This document shows, one piece after another, positions 1 through 5,864 of a stretch of 6,638 bases of DNA. The stretch is from Pseudomonadales bacterium (GTDB lineage: Bacteria > Pseudomonadota > Gammaproteobacteria > Pseudomonadales > Pseudohongiellaceae). The notes below the pieces were generated by a model that searched no databases, was not told where the DNA came from, and was given only the letters and a program-made list of their open reading frames with translations. Numbering within the stretch: the stretch's first letter is position 1; the number at the start of each line of letters is the position of its first letter. The DNA lies in assembly GCA_031277435.1 (NCBI GenBank), contig JAITMI010000341.1, positions 1 through 6,638 of the forward strand, written 5' to 3'. The position numbers and the translations under genes are program-made.

Positions 1-119
1 AGGGTTTTGTGCTGGCGGTAGCCGTGGCGAGACCCTTGTAGGCCATGGATGGCCGGAAGGAGCCTACAGGGACGTACTTGCGGCGTGTCTCGACATGGCT
101 ACCGCCAGCGCGAAACCCA
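1..119. repeat. Large imperfect palindromic element, probable dispersed intergenic repeat
   Basis: Two 32-nt arms, 2-33 and 87-118, are inverted copies with 28 of 32 positions matching; both contain GCTGGCGGTAGCC. Inside them a second inverted pair lies at 33-43 and 62-71 (TGTAGGC against GCCTACA, flanked by CCC and GGG). A smaller palindrome, GGCCAT-GG-ATGGCC, occupies 41-54. The whole could fold into one long branched hairpin or cruciform. There is no open frame with gene-like content and no T-run, so it is not a standard terminator. I infer a REP/MITE-like dispersed element lying between an unseen upstream gene and cysM. The left edge may extend beyond the window. Confidence 0.7.
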
Positions 120-133
120 GAAGCTGAAACGCA

Positions 134-161
134 TTAGGTATTTCGCAACAGCTTCTATAAA
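134..161 (+). promoter_or_regulatory. Weak candidate promoter for cysM
   Basis: A good -10 match, TATAAA, lies at 156-161. The best-spaced -35 (TTAGGT, 134-139, 16-nt spacer) matches only its first two bases. Transcription would start near 168, giving a short leader to the ATG at 191. A perfect 8-bp inverted repeat, AGAAGCTG (119-126) and CAGCTTCT (149-156), brackets the spacer and ends on the first base of the -10, so it could be an operator. The call rests on the -10 alone. Confidence 0.3.
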
Positions 162-190
162 ATTCCAACTTTCTCCGCGCAGGTATCGCG

Positions 191-1111
191 ATGCAGCATT
201 CTCCCTCCAATGCTTGGCCAACGATCGAAGCCACTGTCGGCAATACGCCACTGGTGCGTTTGCAGCGCTTGCCACAGGCTTATAACGTCAGTTCCACCAC
301 CAGCGTGCTGGTGAAACTCGAAGGCAATAATCCCGCCGGCTCGGTCAAGGACCGCCCCGCGCTCAGCATGATCAGCAAAGCGGAACTGCGCGGCGAAATC
401 AGCCCCGGCGACACGCTGATCGAAGCCACCAGCGGCAACACCGGCATCGCGCTGGCGATGGTAGCGGCGATCAAAGGCTATCGCCTGATTCTCATCATGC
501 CGAACAACTCCACCCAGGAACGCAAGGACGCCATGACCGCCTACGGCGCCACGCTGATCGAAGTGAGCGAAAGCGAAGGCATGGAAGGCGCGCGCGATCT
601 CGCGCAAAAAATGCAGCGCGAAGGCAAAGGCAAAGTGCTCGATCAATTCGCCAACCCCGACAACTACGCCGCCCATTACGAACACACCGGCCCAGAAATC
701 TGGCGCGACACGCAAGGCAAGATCACCCACTTCGTCAGCTCCATGGGCACCACCGGCACCATCATGGGCGTATCGCGCTATCTCAAGGAATGTAACCGGG
801 CGATTCAAATCATCGGCCTGCAACCGGCGGACGGCAGCAAAATCCCCGGCATCCGCCGCTGGCCGGCAGCCTACCTGCCGCGCATCTTCGAACCCGAGCG
901 CGTCGATCGCATCATCGACATCACCCAAACTGAAGCCGAAGCCGCCATGCAAGCCTTGGCGCGCGAAGAAGGCATCTGCTGTGGCGTATCTTCCGGCGGC
1001 GCCGTACATGCCGCGCTGCAATTGGCGCGCACGCTGGAACATGCCGTCATCGTCGCCATCATTTGTGACCGCGGCGACCGTTATCTTTCCACCGGCGTGT
1101 TCAGCCGATAA
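191..1111 (+). CDS. cysM: Cysteine synthase B (O-acetylserine sulfhydrylase B / S-sulfocysteine synthase)
   Basis: This is a cytoplasmic PLP enzyme that makes cysteine from O-acetylserine with sulfide, or S-sulfocysteine with thiosulfate. The 306-residue product is fold-type II throughout: GNTP at 17-20, the PLP-binding lysine K53 in GSVKDRPA, the substrate loop TSGNTG at 80-85, the phosphate-binding loop MGTTGT at 185-190, and SSGG at 267-270. Residues that mark CysM rather than CysK are present: RRW at 222-224 and C292 in ICDRGDRYLSTG. They sit at a constant offset of 12 from E. coli R210/R211/W212 and C280. The N-terminus is about 12 residues longer than in E. coli. The start is ATG 191, with AGG at 181-183 as a weak ribosome site. 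It is the first gene of the cysM-rlmD-mazG cluster; rlmD begins 18 nt after its stop. Confidence 0.96.
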   Translation: MQHSPSNAWPTIEATVGNTPLVRLQRLPQAYNVSSTTSVLVKLEGNNPAGSVKDRPALSMISKAELRGEISPGDTLIEATSGNTGIALAMVAAIKGYRLILIMPNNSTQERKDAMTAYGATLIEVSESEGMEGARDLAQKMQREGKGKVLDQFANPDNYAAHYEHTGPEIWRDTQGKITHFVSSMGTTGTIMGVSRYLKECNRAIQIIGLQPADGSKIPGIRRWPAAYLPRIFEPERVDRIIDITQTEAEAAMQALAREEGICCGVSSGGAVHAALQLARTLEHAVIVAIICDRGDRYLSTGVFSR

Positions 1112-1129
1112 GTATTCAATTCATTCTTC

Positions 1130-2482
1130 ATGCGACGCAAATCCCCCCGCGGCAAACCCAGCGCCGAACCCTTGACGCTACACATCGACAAGCTCAGCCA
1201 CGAAGGGCGCGGCATCGCGCATCACGAAGGCCGGGTGATTTTCGTCGATGGCGCCTTGCCGCACGAAACGGTGCTGGCGCAACTCAGTTCGCAGCGCGGC
1301 AGTTACGCCGAAGCGAATACCTTGGAAGTGCTCAGCGCCTCCGCCGATCGCGTAACGCCGCCTTGCCCGCATTTTACGCAGTGCGGCGGCTGTAGCTTGC
1401 AGCATCTTAGCAGCGCCGCGCAGTTGCGTTTCAAGGATGAAGCGCTGCATGAACGGCTCAGCCACGAAACCGGCCTCGCCGCCTATCAGCGTTTGCCGGT
1501 ACTGAGCGGCGAAGTGCTGGGCTATCGCCGCAAAGCGCGCCTGGCGCTGCGTTACGTGGCGAAAAAACAGCGCGTGCTGGTGGGCTTTCGTGAACGGCAG
1601 GGCAATTTCATCACCGACATGCAAAGCTGCGCCGTGCTTGATCCGCGCGTAGGCACGCTGCTCGTGCAACTGTCGGAACTGGCCGGCGCCATGCACGCGC
1701 GTGAAAGCGTGCCGCAGATTGAAGTCGCGCTCGGCGACACCGATACCAGCGAACACGGCGCGCTGGTCGTGCGCCATCTACAGCCTTTGTCCGCAAGCGA
1801 TACTGAACGCTTGATCGCCTTTGGCATGGCGCAGGGGCTCAGCATTTATCTGCAACCCAAAGGCCCTGACAGCGTCCACAAACTCTATCCGCAGGGCGGC
1901 GCCGAACGGCTGTACTACCGCTTGCCCGCGTACAATCTGGAACTGGCCTTCCATCCGCTCGATTTCACCCAGGTCAATGCTGGCATCAATCGCCTGATGC
2001 TGGATCAGGCGCTGCATCTGCTCGACCCGCAAGCGCAGGACAAGGTGCTGGATTTATTCTGCGGCCTTGGCAATTTCACGCTGCCTTTGGCGAGGCGCGC
2101 GCGTGAAGTGCTGGGCGTCGAAGGCGTCGCGGCGATGGTGCGGCGCGGTGAGGAAAACGCCGCGCGCAATGGCATCACCAATGCCGCGTTCGTGTGCGCC
2201 GATTTGAGCCTGCCGCCAGCGCAGCATCCCTGGCTGCAACAAGGTTTCGACAAAGTGCTGCTCGATCCGCCGCGCTCGGGCGCCTTGGAAGTGTTGCCCG
2301 CGCTGATCGCGGCGCGGCCCGCGCGCATCGTCTATGTGTCCTGCAACCCCGCCACGCTGGCGCGCGATGCCGCCGTATTGCACGAGCACGGTTATACACT
2401 GGCCGCCGCTGGCGCCATGGACATGTTTCCGCACACCAGCCACGTCGAAGCAATGGCGCTGTTTTTGCCGCGTAACAGGTGA
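1130..2482 (+). CDS. rlmD: 23S rRNA (uracil-1939-C5) methyltransferase RlmD
   Basis: The enzyme transfers a methyl group from SAM to C5 of U1939 in 23S rRNA; the older name is RumA. The 450-residue product has a TRAM RNA-binding domain (about 11-70) and then the cysteines of a [4Fe-4S] cluster: C79, C85 and C88, with C167 in MQSCAVL as the likely fourth ligand. The Rossmann methyltransferase domain carries the SAM motif LDLFCGLGNF at 307-316, DPPRSG at 379-384, and the nucleophile C405 in SCNPATLARD. E440 in SHVEAM is the probable general base. Length and motif spacing fit RlmD better than TrmA or RlmC. The 18-nt gap after cysM holds no clear Shine-Dalgarno or promoter, so the gene is probably cotranscribed with cysM. 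Its stop codon is part of the mazG ribosome site. Confidence 0.95.
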   Translation: MRRKSPRGKPSAEPLTLHIDKLSHEGRGIAHHEGRVIFVDGALPHETVLAQLSSQRGSYAEANTLEVLSASADRVTPPCPHFTQCGGCSLQHLSSAAQLRFKDEALHERLSHETGLAAYQRLPVLSGEVLGYRRKARLALRYVAKKQRVLVGFRERQGNFITDMQSCAVLDPRVGTLLVQLSELAGAMHARESVPQIEVALGDTDTSEHGALVVRHLQPLSASDTERLIAFGMAQGLSIYLQPKGPDSVHKLYPQGGAERLYYRLPAYNLELAFHPLDFTQVNAGINRLMLDQALHLLDPQAQDKVLDLFCGLGNFTLPLARRAREVLGVEGVAAMVRRGEENAARNGITNAAFVCADLSLPPAQHPWLQQGFDKVLLDPPRSGALEVLPALIAARPARIVYVSCNPATLARDAAVLHEHGYTLAAAGAMDMFPHTSHVEAMALFLPRNR

Positions 2483-2486
2483 ATAC

Positions 2487-3320
2487 ATGAACGAGCAATC
2501 TACCACCGCCACCGCAGCCCTGAACGAACTCTTGCGCATCATGGCCTGCCTGCGTCACCCCAGCCTCGGCTGCCCCTGGGATTTACAGCAAAGTTTCGCC
2601 ACCATCGCGCCGCACACGCTGGAAGAAACCTACGAAGTGCTCGACTGCATCGAGCGCGGCGATCTGCAACATCTGCCGGAAGAATTGGGCGACCTCTTGT
2701 TCCAGGTCGTGTTCTACGCCCGCCTGGGCGAGGAAGCGGGGCTGTTTGATTTCAACGCCATCGCGCAACTCATCAGCGGCAAATTATTGCGGCGGCATCC
2801 GCACGTATTTCCGCGCGCCACGCTCGACAGCTTCGGCGCCGAGCCCACGCTCGACGCCAATGGCGTGAGCCAGCAATGGGAAGCCATCAAAGCCGATGAA
2901 CGCCGCGCCGCGCAAGACGATCACAGCATTCTCGCCGATGTGCCGCTCGCACTCGGCGCCTTGCTGCGCGCCGCGAAATTACAAAAACGCGCCAGCCGTC
3001 ATGGCCTCGACTGGCCGGACGCGGCGCAAGTGATGCACAAACTCGACGAAGAATTGAGCGAACTCAAAGCCGCGCTCGCACGCGGCGCGCAAGCGGAGAT
3101 TGCCGAGGAATTCGGCGATCTCTTGTTCAGCGTGGTGAATCTTGGCCGCCATTTGCATTGTGAAGCGGAAAGCGCGCTGCGCGCGGCGAATCGCAAATTC
3201 GAGCGGCGCGTGCGCGCGGTGGAAGCCTTGTGCGCCGCCGCTGGCAAAAATATGCGAGACTGCGGCGCCGCCGAACTTGATGAGTGGTGGCGGCAAGTGA
3301 AACGCGAGCAAGAGCAATAA
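2487..3320 (+). CDS. mazG: Nucleoside triphosphate pyrophosphohydrolase MazG
   Basis: MazG hydrolyses NTPs and dNTPs to the monophosphate and pyrophosphate; in E. coli it has also been linked to lowering ppGpp. The 277-residue product has the two-domain proteobacterial layout. The first MazG domain has CPWD at 29-32, the metal-binding cluster LEETYE (E46, E47, E50) and EELGD (65-69). The second has DEELSE (E188, E189, E192) and AEEFGD (E207, E208, D211). Both acidic sets are intact. The frame is open upstream into rlmD, but ATG 2487 is preferred because AGGTGA (2477-2482) lies 4 nt before it and contains the rlmD stop, which suggests translational coupling. In Pseudomonas, relA sits between rlmD and mazG; here there are only 4 nt. 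Confidence 0.95.
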   Translation: MNEQSTTATAALNELLRIMACLRHPSLGCPWDLQQSFATIAPHTLEETYEVLDCIERGDLQHLPEELGDLLFQVVFYARLGEEAGLFDFNAIAQLISGKLLRRHPHVFPRATLDSFGAEPTLDANGVSQQWEAIKADERRAAQDDHSILADVPLALGALLRAAKLQKRASRHGLDWPDAAQVMHKLDEELSELKAALARGAQAEIAEEFGDLLFSVVNLGRHLHCEAESALRAANRKFERRVRAVEALCAAAGKNMRDCGAAELDEWWRQVKREQEQ

Positions 3321-3338
3321 AACACCAAGGCCAGCAGC

Positions 3339-3368
3339 TTGAGCCGAACCAGAACGAACGTGTAAGGT
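3339..3368 (+). promoter_or_regulatory. Weak candidate promoter for adk
   Basis: TTGAGC (3339-3344) is followed after 18 nt by TAAGGT (3363-3368). The -35 keeps TTGA and the -10 keeps the first two and last bases of the consensus. It is the best pair I found in the mazG-adk gap, but it is weak, and readthrough from mazG is also possible. Confidence 0.25.
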
Positions 3369-3374
3369 AGGCGC

Positions 3375-3440
3375 TTGCCCCGCGTCAGTGGCGGCGGGCA
3401 ACATCAACGCAACGCTCCGCGCGCAAGGGCAAAGCGGAGC
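3375..3440 (+). promoter_or_regulatory. Two consecutive hairpins in the adk leader
   Basis: The first pairs TTGCCC (3375-3380) with GGGCAA (3396-3401), with CGC/GCG pairing able to extend the stem past a 2-nt bulge. The second is a perfect 7-bp stem, GCTCCGC (3414-3420) with GCGGAGC (3434-3440), and a 13-nt loop. It ends 2 nt before the adk Shine-Dalgarno (GGAGAG, 3443-3448). Neither has a T-run, so these are not Rho-independent terminators. They could stabilise the mRNA or tune adk translation; function is inferred only. Confidence 0.35.
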
Positions 3441-3455
3441 CTGGAGAGAAAATTC

Positions 3456-4121
3456 ATGAGAATCATTTTGCTGGGAGCGCCGGGCGCGGGCAAGGGAACG
3501 CAGGCGGAATTCCTCAAGGAACTGTACGGCATCCCGCAGATTTCCACTGGCGACATGCTGCGCGCCGCGGTCAAGGCGGGCACGCCTTTGGGGCAGCAAG
3601 TGAAGTCGGTGATGGACAGCGGCGCCTTGGTGACCGACGACATCATCATCGCGCTGATCAAGGATCGCATCCGTCAGAGCGACTGCGAGCAAGGTTTTTT
3701 GTTCGACGGATTTCCGCGCACCATCGCGCAAGTGCAAGCCTTGATCGACGCCGGCATCGACATCGACGTCGTGCTGGAAATCGACGTGCCCGACGATGAG
3801 ATCGTGCGCCGTCTCAGTGGCCGCCGCGTGCATCAAGGGTCTGGCCGCATCTATCACATCGACAACAAACCGCCGAAAAACCCTGGAAAAGACGATATCA
3901 GCGGCGAGCCGCTGACGCAGCGCGAAGACGACAAGGAAGCCACCGTGCGCAAACGTCTGGAGGTTTATCACGCGCACACCAAACCCTTGGTGGACTTTTA
4001 CAAGGACTATTCCACGAAAGTTCCCTCGCTGCGTTTCATCAGCATCAGTGGCGTCGGCGACATCGACGCCATCAAGCATGAACTCAGCACACGCTTGGAA
4101 CGCGCAACGGATGATTTTTGA
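3456..4121 (+). CDS. adk: Adenylate kinase
   Basis: Adenylate kinase interconverts ATP + AMP and 2 ADP in the cytosol, keeping adenylate pools balanced. The 221-residue product is of the long bacterial type. It shows the P-loop GAPGAGKGT at 7-15, the AMP-binding segment ISTGDMLR at 29-36, DGFPRT at 84-89 (R88), a LID domain from GRR at 122-124 to about residue 159, and REDD at 157-160 followed by VRKRL. The LID lacks the four zinc-binding cysteines, as usual in Gram-negative bacteria. The open frame extends 27 codons upstream, but ATG 3456 is chosen because GGAGAG (3443-3448) is well spaced and [10 protein letters not shown] is the standard N-terminus. No terminator hairpin follows, so some transcripts may run into the next region. 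Confidence 0.97.
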   Translation: MRIILLGAPGAGKGTQAEFLKELYGIPQISTGDMLRAAVKAGTPLGQQVKSVMDSGALVTDDIIIALIKDRIRQSDCEQGFLFDGFPRTIAQVQALIDAGIDIDVVLEIDVPDDEIVRRLSGRRVHQGSGRIYHIDNKPPKNPGKDDISGEPLTQREDDKEATVRKRLEVYHAHTKPLVDFYKDYSTKVPSLRFISISGVGDIDAIKHELSTRLERATDDF

Positions 4122-4131
4122 ATTCACTAGC

Positions 4132-4162
4132 GTATTGAATACTTTGAAACGAGTGTGATAAG
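4132..4162 (+). promoter_or_regulatory. Candidate promoter after adk with overlapping palindrome
   Basis: TTGAAT (4135-4140) and GATAAG (4157-4162) are separated by 16 nt, and TGT directly before GATAAG gives an extended -10. The perfect small palindrome GTATT-g-AATAC (4132-4142) covers the -35 and could be an operator half-site pair. A transcript would start near 4169 and give a leader of roughly 500 nt before the first basic-protein gene. No other convincing promoter was seen before 4640. Confidence 0.4.
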
Positions 4163-4250
4163 GTGCGCGCCAATCGTAGTCATCTCTCGTATGTCAATGC
4201 CTCGCTGCATCACATGCGATGAATGAAGGATGCGGTGAACGATGTGAAGC

Positions 4251-4352
4251 ATGGAGGCGCGAGCAGTGCAAAGAGTACAAAGTACAAACAGTACGAACAG
4301 TACAAAGAGCAGGAAGCGCAACGGGAAGCGCAACAAGAAGTACGAAAAGTAA
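4251..4352 (+). CDS. Possible small basic peptide (33 aa), hypothetical
   Basis: This short frame starts at ATG 4251 and stops at TAA 4350-4352. The product begins MEARAVQRVQ, continues with the repeat STNSTNST, and ends in a basic run containing KRNGKRNKK. The residue repeats come directly from the DNA repeats at 4274-4334. It has no strong Shine-Dalgarno (only GTGAAG close to the ATG) and matches no family I recognise. Its basic character resembles the tails of the two proteins downstream, so it could be a real small gene, part of a decayed basic-protein gene, or chance in purine-rich DNA. Confidence 0.2.
   Translation: MEARAVQRVQSTNSTNSTKSRKRNGKRNKKYEK
4274..4334. repeat. Tandem short repeats AGTACRAAN and GGAAGCGCAAC
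   Basis: AGTACAA at 4274-4280 is followed by three 9-nt units starting at 4281, 4290 and 4299: AGTACAAAC, AGTACGAAC and AGTACAAAG. Then GGAAGCGCAAC occurs twice with a 12-nt period (4312-4322 and 4324-4334). Further GTACGA motifs follow near 4340 and 4407. All units preserve a multiple-of-three period, as expected of coding or formerly coding repeats. They are too short and regular to be CRISPR. Confidence 0.65.
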
Positions 4353-4670
4353 GAAGTAAAAAAGCACGAAACCAGCAACGCTCAAATCAGTAGTACGCAA
4401 TAAGAAGTACGACACGCAGGAACACACGACGCAAACGCGGCAGCAACAATCGCGGCACCGCTTCAGTCTCACAAGGCGAAGCGGGCGGTAAAAAGGAAGG
4501 TCGGCAGAAGATCGCAGTGGTAGGAAGGTCGAAGTAAGAAAACCGACGCCATGCACACGGAGCAAGAGCACCGGCATGAAGGAAGTAGCGAGAGAATCGG
4601 TTGTTCACTGTGCAGTAGCACCGTCAAGGCATCAAGCGGATGCCTTTGGTGGAATCAAACGCTAACAACA

Positions 4671-4699
4671 GGGGAAGTGGAAACACTTCTGGACACATG
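4671..4699 (+). promoter_or_regulatory. Ribosome site with a hairpin between Shine-Dalgarno and ATG 4697
   Basis: GGGG at 4671-4674 is too far from ATG 4697 in the linear sequence. A perfect 6-bp stem with a GNRA tetraloop, GAAGTG-GAAA-CACTTC (4674-4689), lies between them. When folded it leaves only about 7-10 nt between the G-run and the ATG, a normal spacing. Hairpin-shortened spacers of this kind are known in some phage T4 mRNAs. This supports 4697 as the start of the following gene. Confidence 0.45.
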
Positions 4700-5383
4700 G
4701 TGAAAAAAGCATCGACGACAATTAAAAACGGACCTGGCCGCCGGGCAATGCCGGAAGTCAGGAATGCCAGAACTACTCTGGCGCAAGCTCAACGTCAGGT
4801 GACCCGTTTGGAGAGACAGGTCAGAAACTCGACGGAAGAGCTGATGCAAACATCGGGGACCGCCGCCCTTAAGGAGCAACGGGCGGCGCTCAAAGCAGTC
4901 ACCGCTGAGCTACGCGCCGCCAAGAAGGCGGAAGCGGAAGCGGGTAAGGCGCTGGCTGATGCTATTTCCACGGAAGCAGCGGGAGCGACCATCCAGCTTC
5001 AGGAACGGGCCGTTGCCGTTTATAAGGAAACTTTGCTCAAACGCAGGGAGCAGGCTTTGAAGAAAGCCCAAGAGCGTTTCCAGGCACTGTGGGAGAAAAG
5101 ACGTAAAAAGTCAGATGCAAAAAAACTGGCACGCAAAATAAAACAAGAGGCGGCCAAAGCCGCCAAAGCCAGGAAAAAAGCGAATGCCAAGGCCAAGTCC
5201 GCCGCCAAGCAGGCGGTTACCCTGGCCAAAGCTAGAGCCAGGAAGGCCACGGTTCGCGCTCGGGTAAGAGCCAAAAAGCTCGAAGCCAAAGTCAAAACCA
5301 AAGCTCGACGGGCGGTTACAAAAGCAGCAACCAAGGCTGGACTGTTTCGCAGGAAGACAGTTGCCCGCCGCCAGAAAGGCTAA
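4697..5383 (+). CDS. Lys/Ala/Arg-rich histone-like protein with coiled-coil N-terminal half (AlgP-like architecture)
   Basis: From ATG 4697 the product is 228 residues and starts MVKKASTTIK. Residues about 23-89 and 100-141 are rich in Ala, Glu, Gln, Lys and Arg with heptad-like spacing, so probably coiled coil. From about 133 to the end the chain is a Lys/Ala/Arg tail; its last 77 residues contain a single acidic residue (E196). There is no signal peptide or membrane segment. A helical front plus basic tail recalls Pseudomonas AlgP and other H1-like nucleoid proteins, so DNA binding and compaction in the cytoplasm is the likely role, inferred from composition rather than a conserved motif. 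An in-frame ATG at 4640 would add 19 residues; its only ribosome site is AAGG 10 nt upstream, so 4697 is preferred. Codons such as AGG, AGA and GGA are commoner than in the neighbouring genes. It is probably cotranscribed with the gene 42 nt downstream. Confidence 0.75.
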   Translation: MVKKASTTIKNGPGRRAMPEVRNARTTLAQAQRQVTRLERQVRNSTEELMQTSGTAALKEQRAALKAVTAELRAAKKAEAEAGKALADAISTEAAGATIQLQERAVAVYKETLLKRREQALKKAQERFQALWEKRRKKSDAKKLARKIKQEAAKAAKARKKANAKAKSAAKQAVTLAKARARKATVRARVRAKKLEAKVKTKARRAVTKAATKAGLFRRKTVARRQKG

Positions 5384-5407
5384 AAAGCAGCAACGCTAAA
5401 TAAAGCC

Positions 5408-5428
5408 GGAGGAAACATAGCTACTATG
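5408..5428 (+). promoter_or_regulatory. Shine-Dalgarno and start-codon hairpin of the Lys/Ala-repeat gene
   Basis: GGAGGA (5408-5413) is the strongest Shine-Dalgarno match in the window, but it lies 12 nt from ATG 5426. The inverted pair CATAG (5416-5420) and CTATG (5424-5428) could form a 5-bp hairpin that encloses the start codon. Such a weak, AT-rich stem would melt easily; a regulatory role is speculative. Confidence 0.5.
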
Positions 5429-5863
5429 AAAAAAGCAGCCAAAGCAGCAAAACCAGCAACAGCCAAGAAAGCCGCCAAGAAAAAGGCGCCTAAAAAAGCC
5501 GTAGCCAAGAAAGCCGTAGCCAAAAAGGCGCCTGCTAAAAAAGCAGCAGCCAAAAAAGCCGCCGCCAAAAAGGCTCCAGCGAAAAAGGTAGCCAAGAAAG
5601 CGGCAGCCAAAAAGAAGGTGGCCAAGAAAAAAGCCGCCATGGCAGCCGGAGCGGCTCCCAAGAAGGTAGCCAAAAAAAAGGTAGCCAAGAAGGCTCCCGC
5701 CAAGAAAAAGGCGGCAGCCAAAAAGACCGTAGCCAAAAAAGCTCCTAAAAAGAAGGTAGCTAAAAAAGCCGCGGCAAAAAAGGCACCAGCCAAAAAAGCA
5801 GCAGCCAAAAAGGCGCCAGCCAAGAAAAAGGCCGGCAGAAAAAAAGCAGCAGTCAAGGAATAA
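5426..5863 (+). CDS. Histone H1-like Lys/Ala-repeat protein
   Basis: The 145-residue product is about 62 Lys and 57 Ala, with the rest mostly Pro and Val, one Arg, one Glu, two Thr and no Ser or aromatic residue. Nearly all of it is AAKK, PAKK and VAKK repeats, the pattern of the C-terminal domain of eukaryotic H1 and of bacterial H1-like proteins such as Bordetella BpH1. The only clear break is AAMAAGAAP at about 70-78, which divides two similar halves. Such proteins bind DNA non-specifically through an unstructured cationic chain and condense the nucleoid; that role is inferred from composition. The S/TPKK phosphorylation motif of H1 is absent. Lys and Ala codons vary (AAA/AAG, GCC/GCA/GCG/GCT), so the protein repeat is under selection or old. 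The gene follows another basic-protein gene and is closed by a 3' hairpin and terminator. Confidence 0.88.
   Translation: MKKAAKAAKPATAKKAAKKKAPKKAVAKKAVAKKAPAKKAAAKKAAAKKAPAKKVAKKAAAKKKVAKKKAAMAAGAAPKKVAKKKVAKKAPAKKKAAAKKTVAKKAPKKKVAKKAAAKKAPAKKAAAKKAPAKKKAGRKKAAVKE
5438..5850. repeat. Coding low-complexity repeat (A/P)AKK
   Basis: Degenerate units of 12-15 nt encoding AAKK, PAKK or VAKK fill most of the gene. Near-identical blocks recur in both halves: for example AAAAAAGCAGCAGCCAAAAA appears near 5537 and again near 5793. Repeats of this kind can gain or lose units by slippage or recombination without breaking the frame. Confidence 0.75.
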
Positions 5864-5864
5864 C

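Larger units (their letters stand above)
4163..4639 (+). other. Long purine-rich intergenic region with short repeats; possible leader or small RNA
   Basis: No large gene is convincing here. The region has three parts. At 4207-4250 there is an imperfect hairpin (GCATCACAT with ATGTGAAGC, 8 of 9 paired) and loosely repeated GATG..TGAA units. At 4274-4382 there are GTAC-containing and GGAAGCGCAAC repeats. From 4383 to 4639 the sequence is irregular and purine-rich, and I see nothing definite in it. The forward frames are repeatedly broken by stops. The reverse frames are open only because the A/G-rich strand reads as Leu/Phe-rich on the other side. Composition differs from the flanking GC-rich genes. 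It may be a long 5' leader, an RNA, or eroded coding sequence. Confidence 0.45.

Noticed and set aside
49..285. 78-codon forward frame across the palindrome and cysM start
   Set aside because: It runs through the repeat element and the cysM start in another frame with no gene-like content.
155..1042. 295-codon reverse-strand frame opposite cysM
   Set aside because: Shadow of a well-supported gene; Ala/Gly/His/Phe-rich translation typical of antisense frames.
2979..4127. Long reverse-strand open frame spanning the end of mazG, the gap and adk
   Set aside because: It lies opposite two certain genes. GC-rich codon bias leaves such antisense frames open, and its composition matches no family.
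4274..4334. CRISPR-like short repeats
   Set aside because: Units are 7-12 nt with no unique spacers between them.
4127..4577. Two reverse-strand frames with hydrophobic Leu/Phe/Val runs in the adk to basic-protein gap
   Set aside because: The hydrophobic runs are the antisense of A/G-rich DNA. They overlap each other in different frames and neither shows a recognisable signal peptide or domain pattern.
4163..4639. tRNA or known riboswitch in the intergenic region
   Set aside because: I saw no cloverleaf, CCA end, or riboswitch core motif I recognise.
4551..4703. Forward 50-codon frame beginning MHTEQEHRHE and ending over the next gene's start
   Set aside because: No ribosome site, no repeat or family signal, and it overlaps the better supported gene in another frame.
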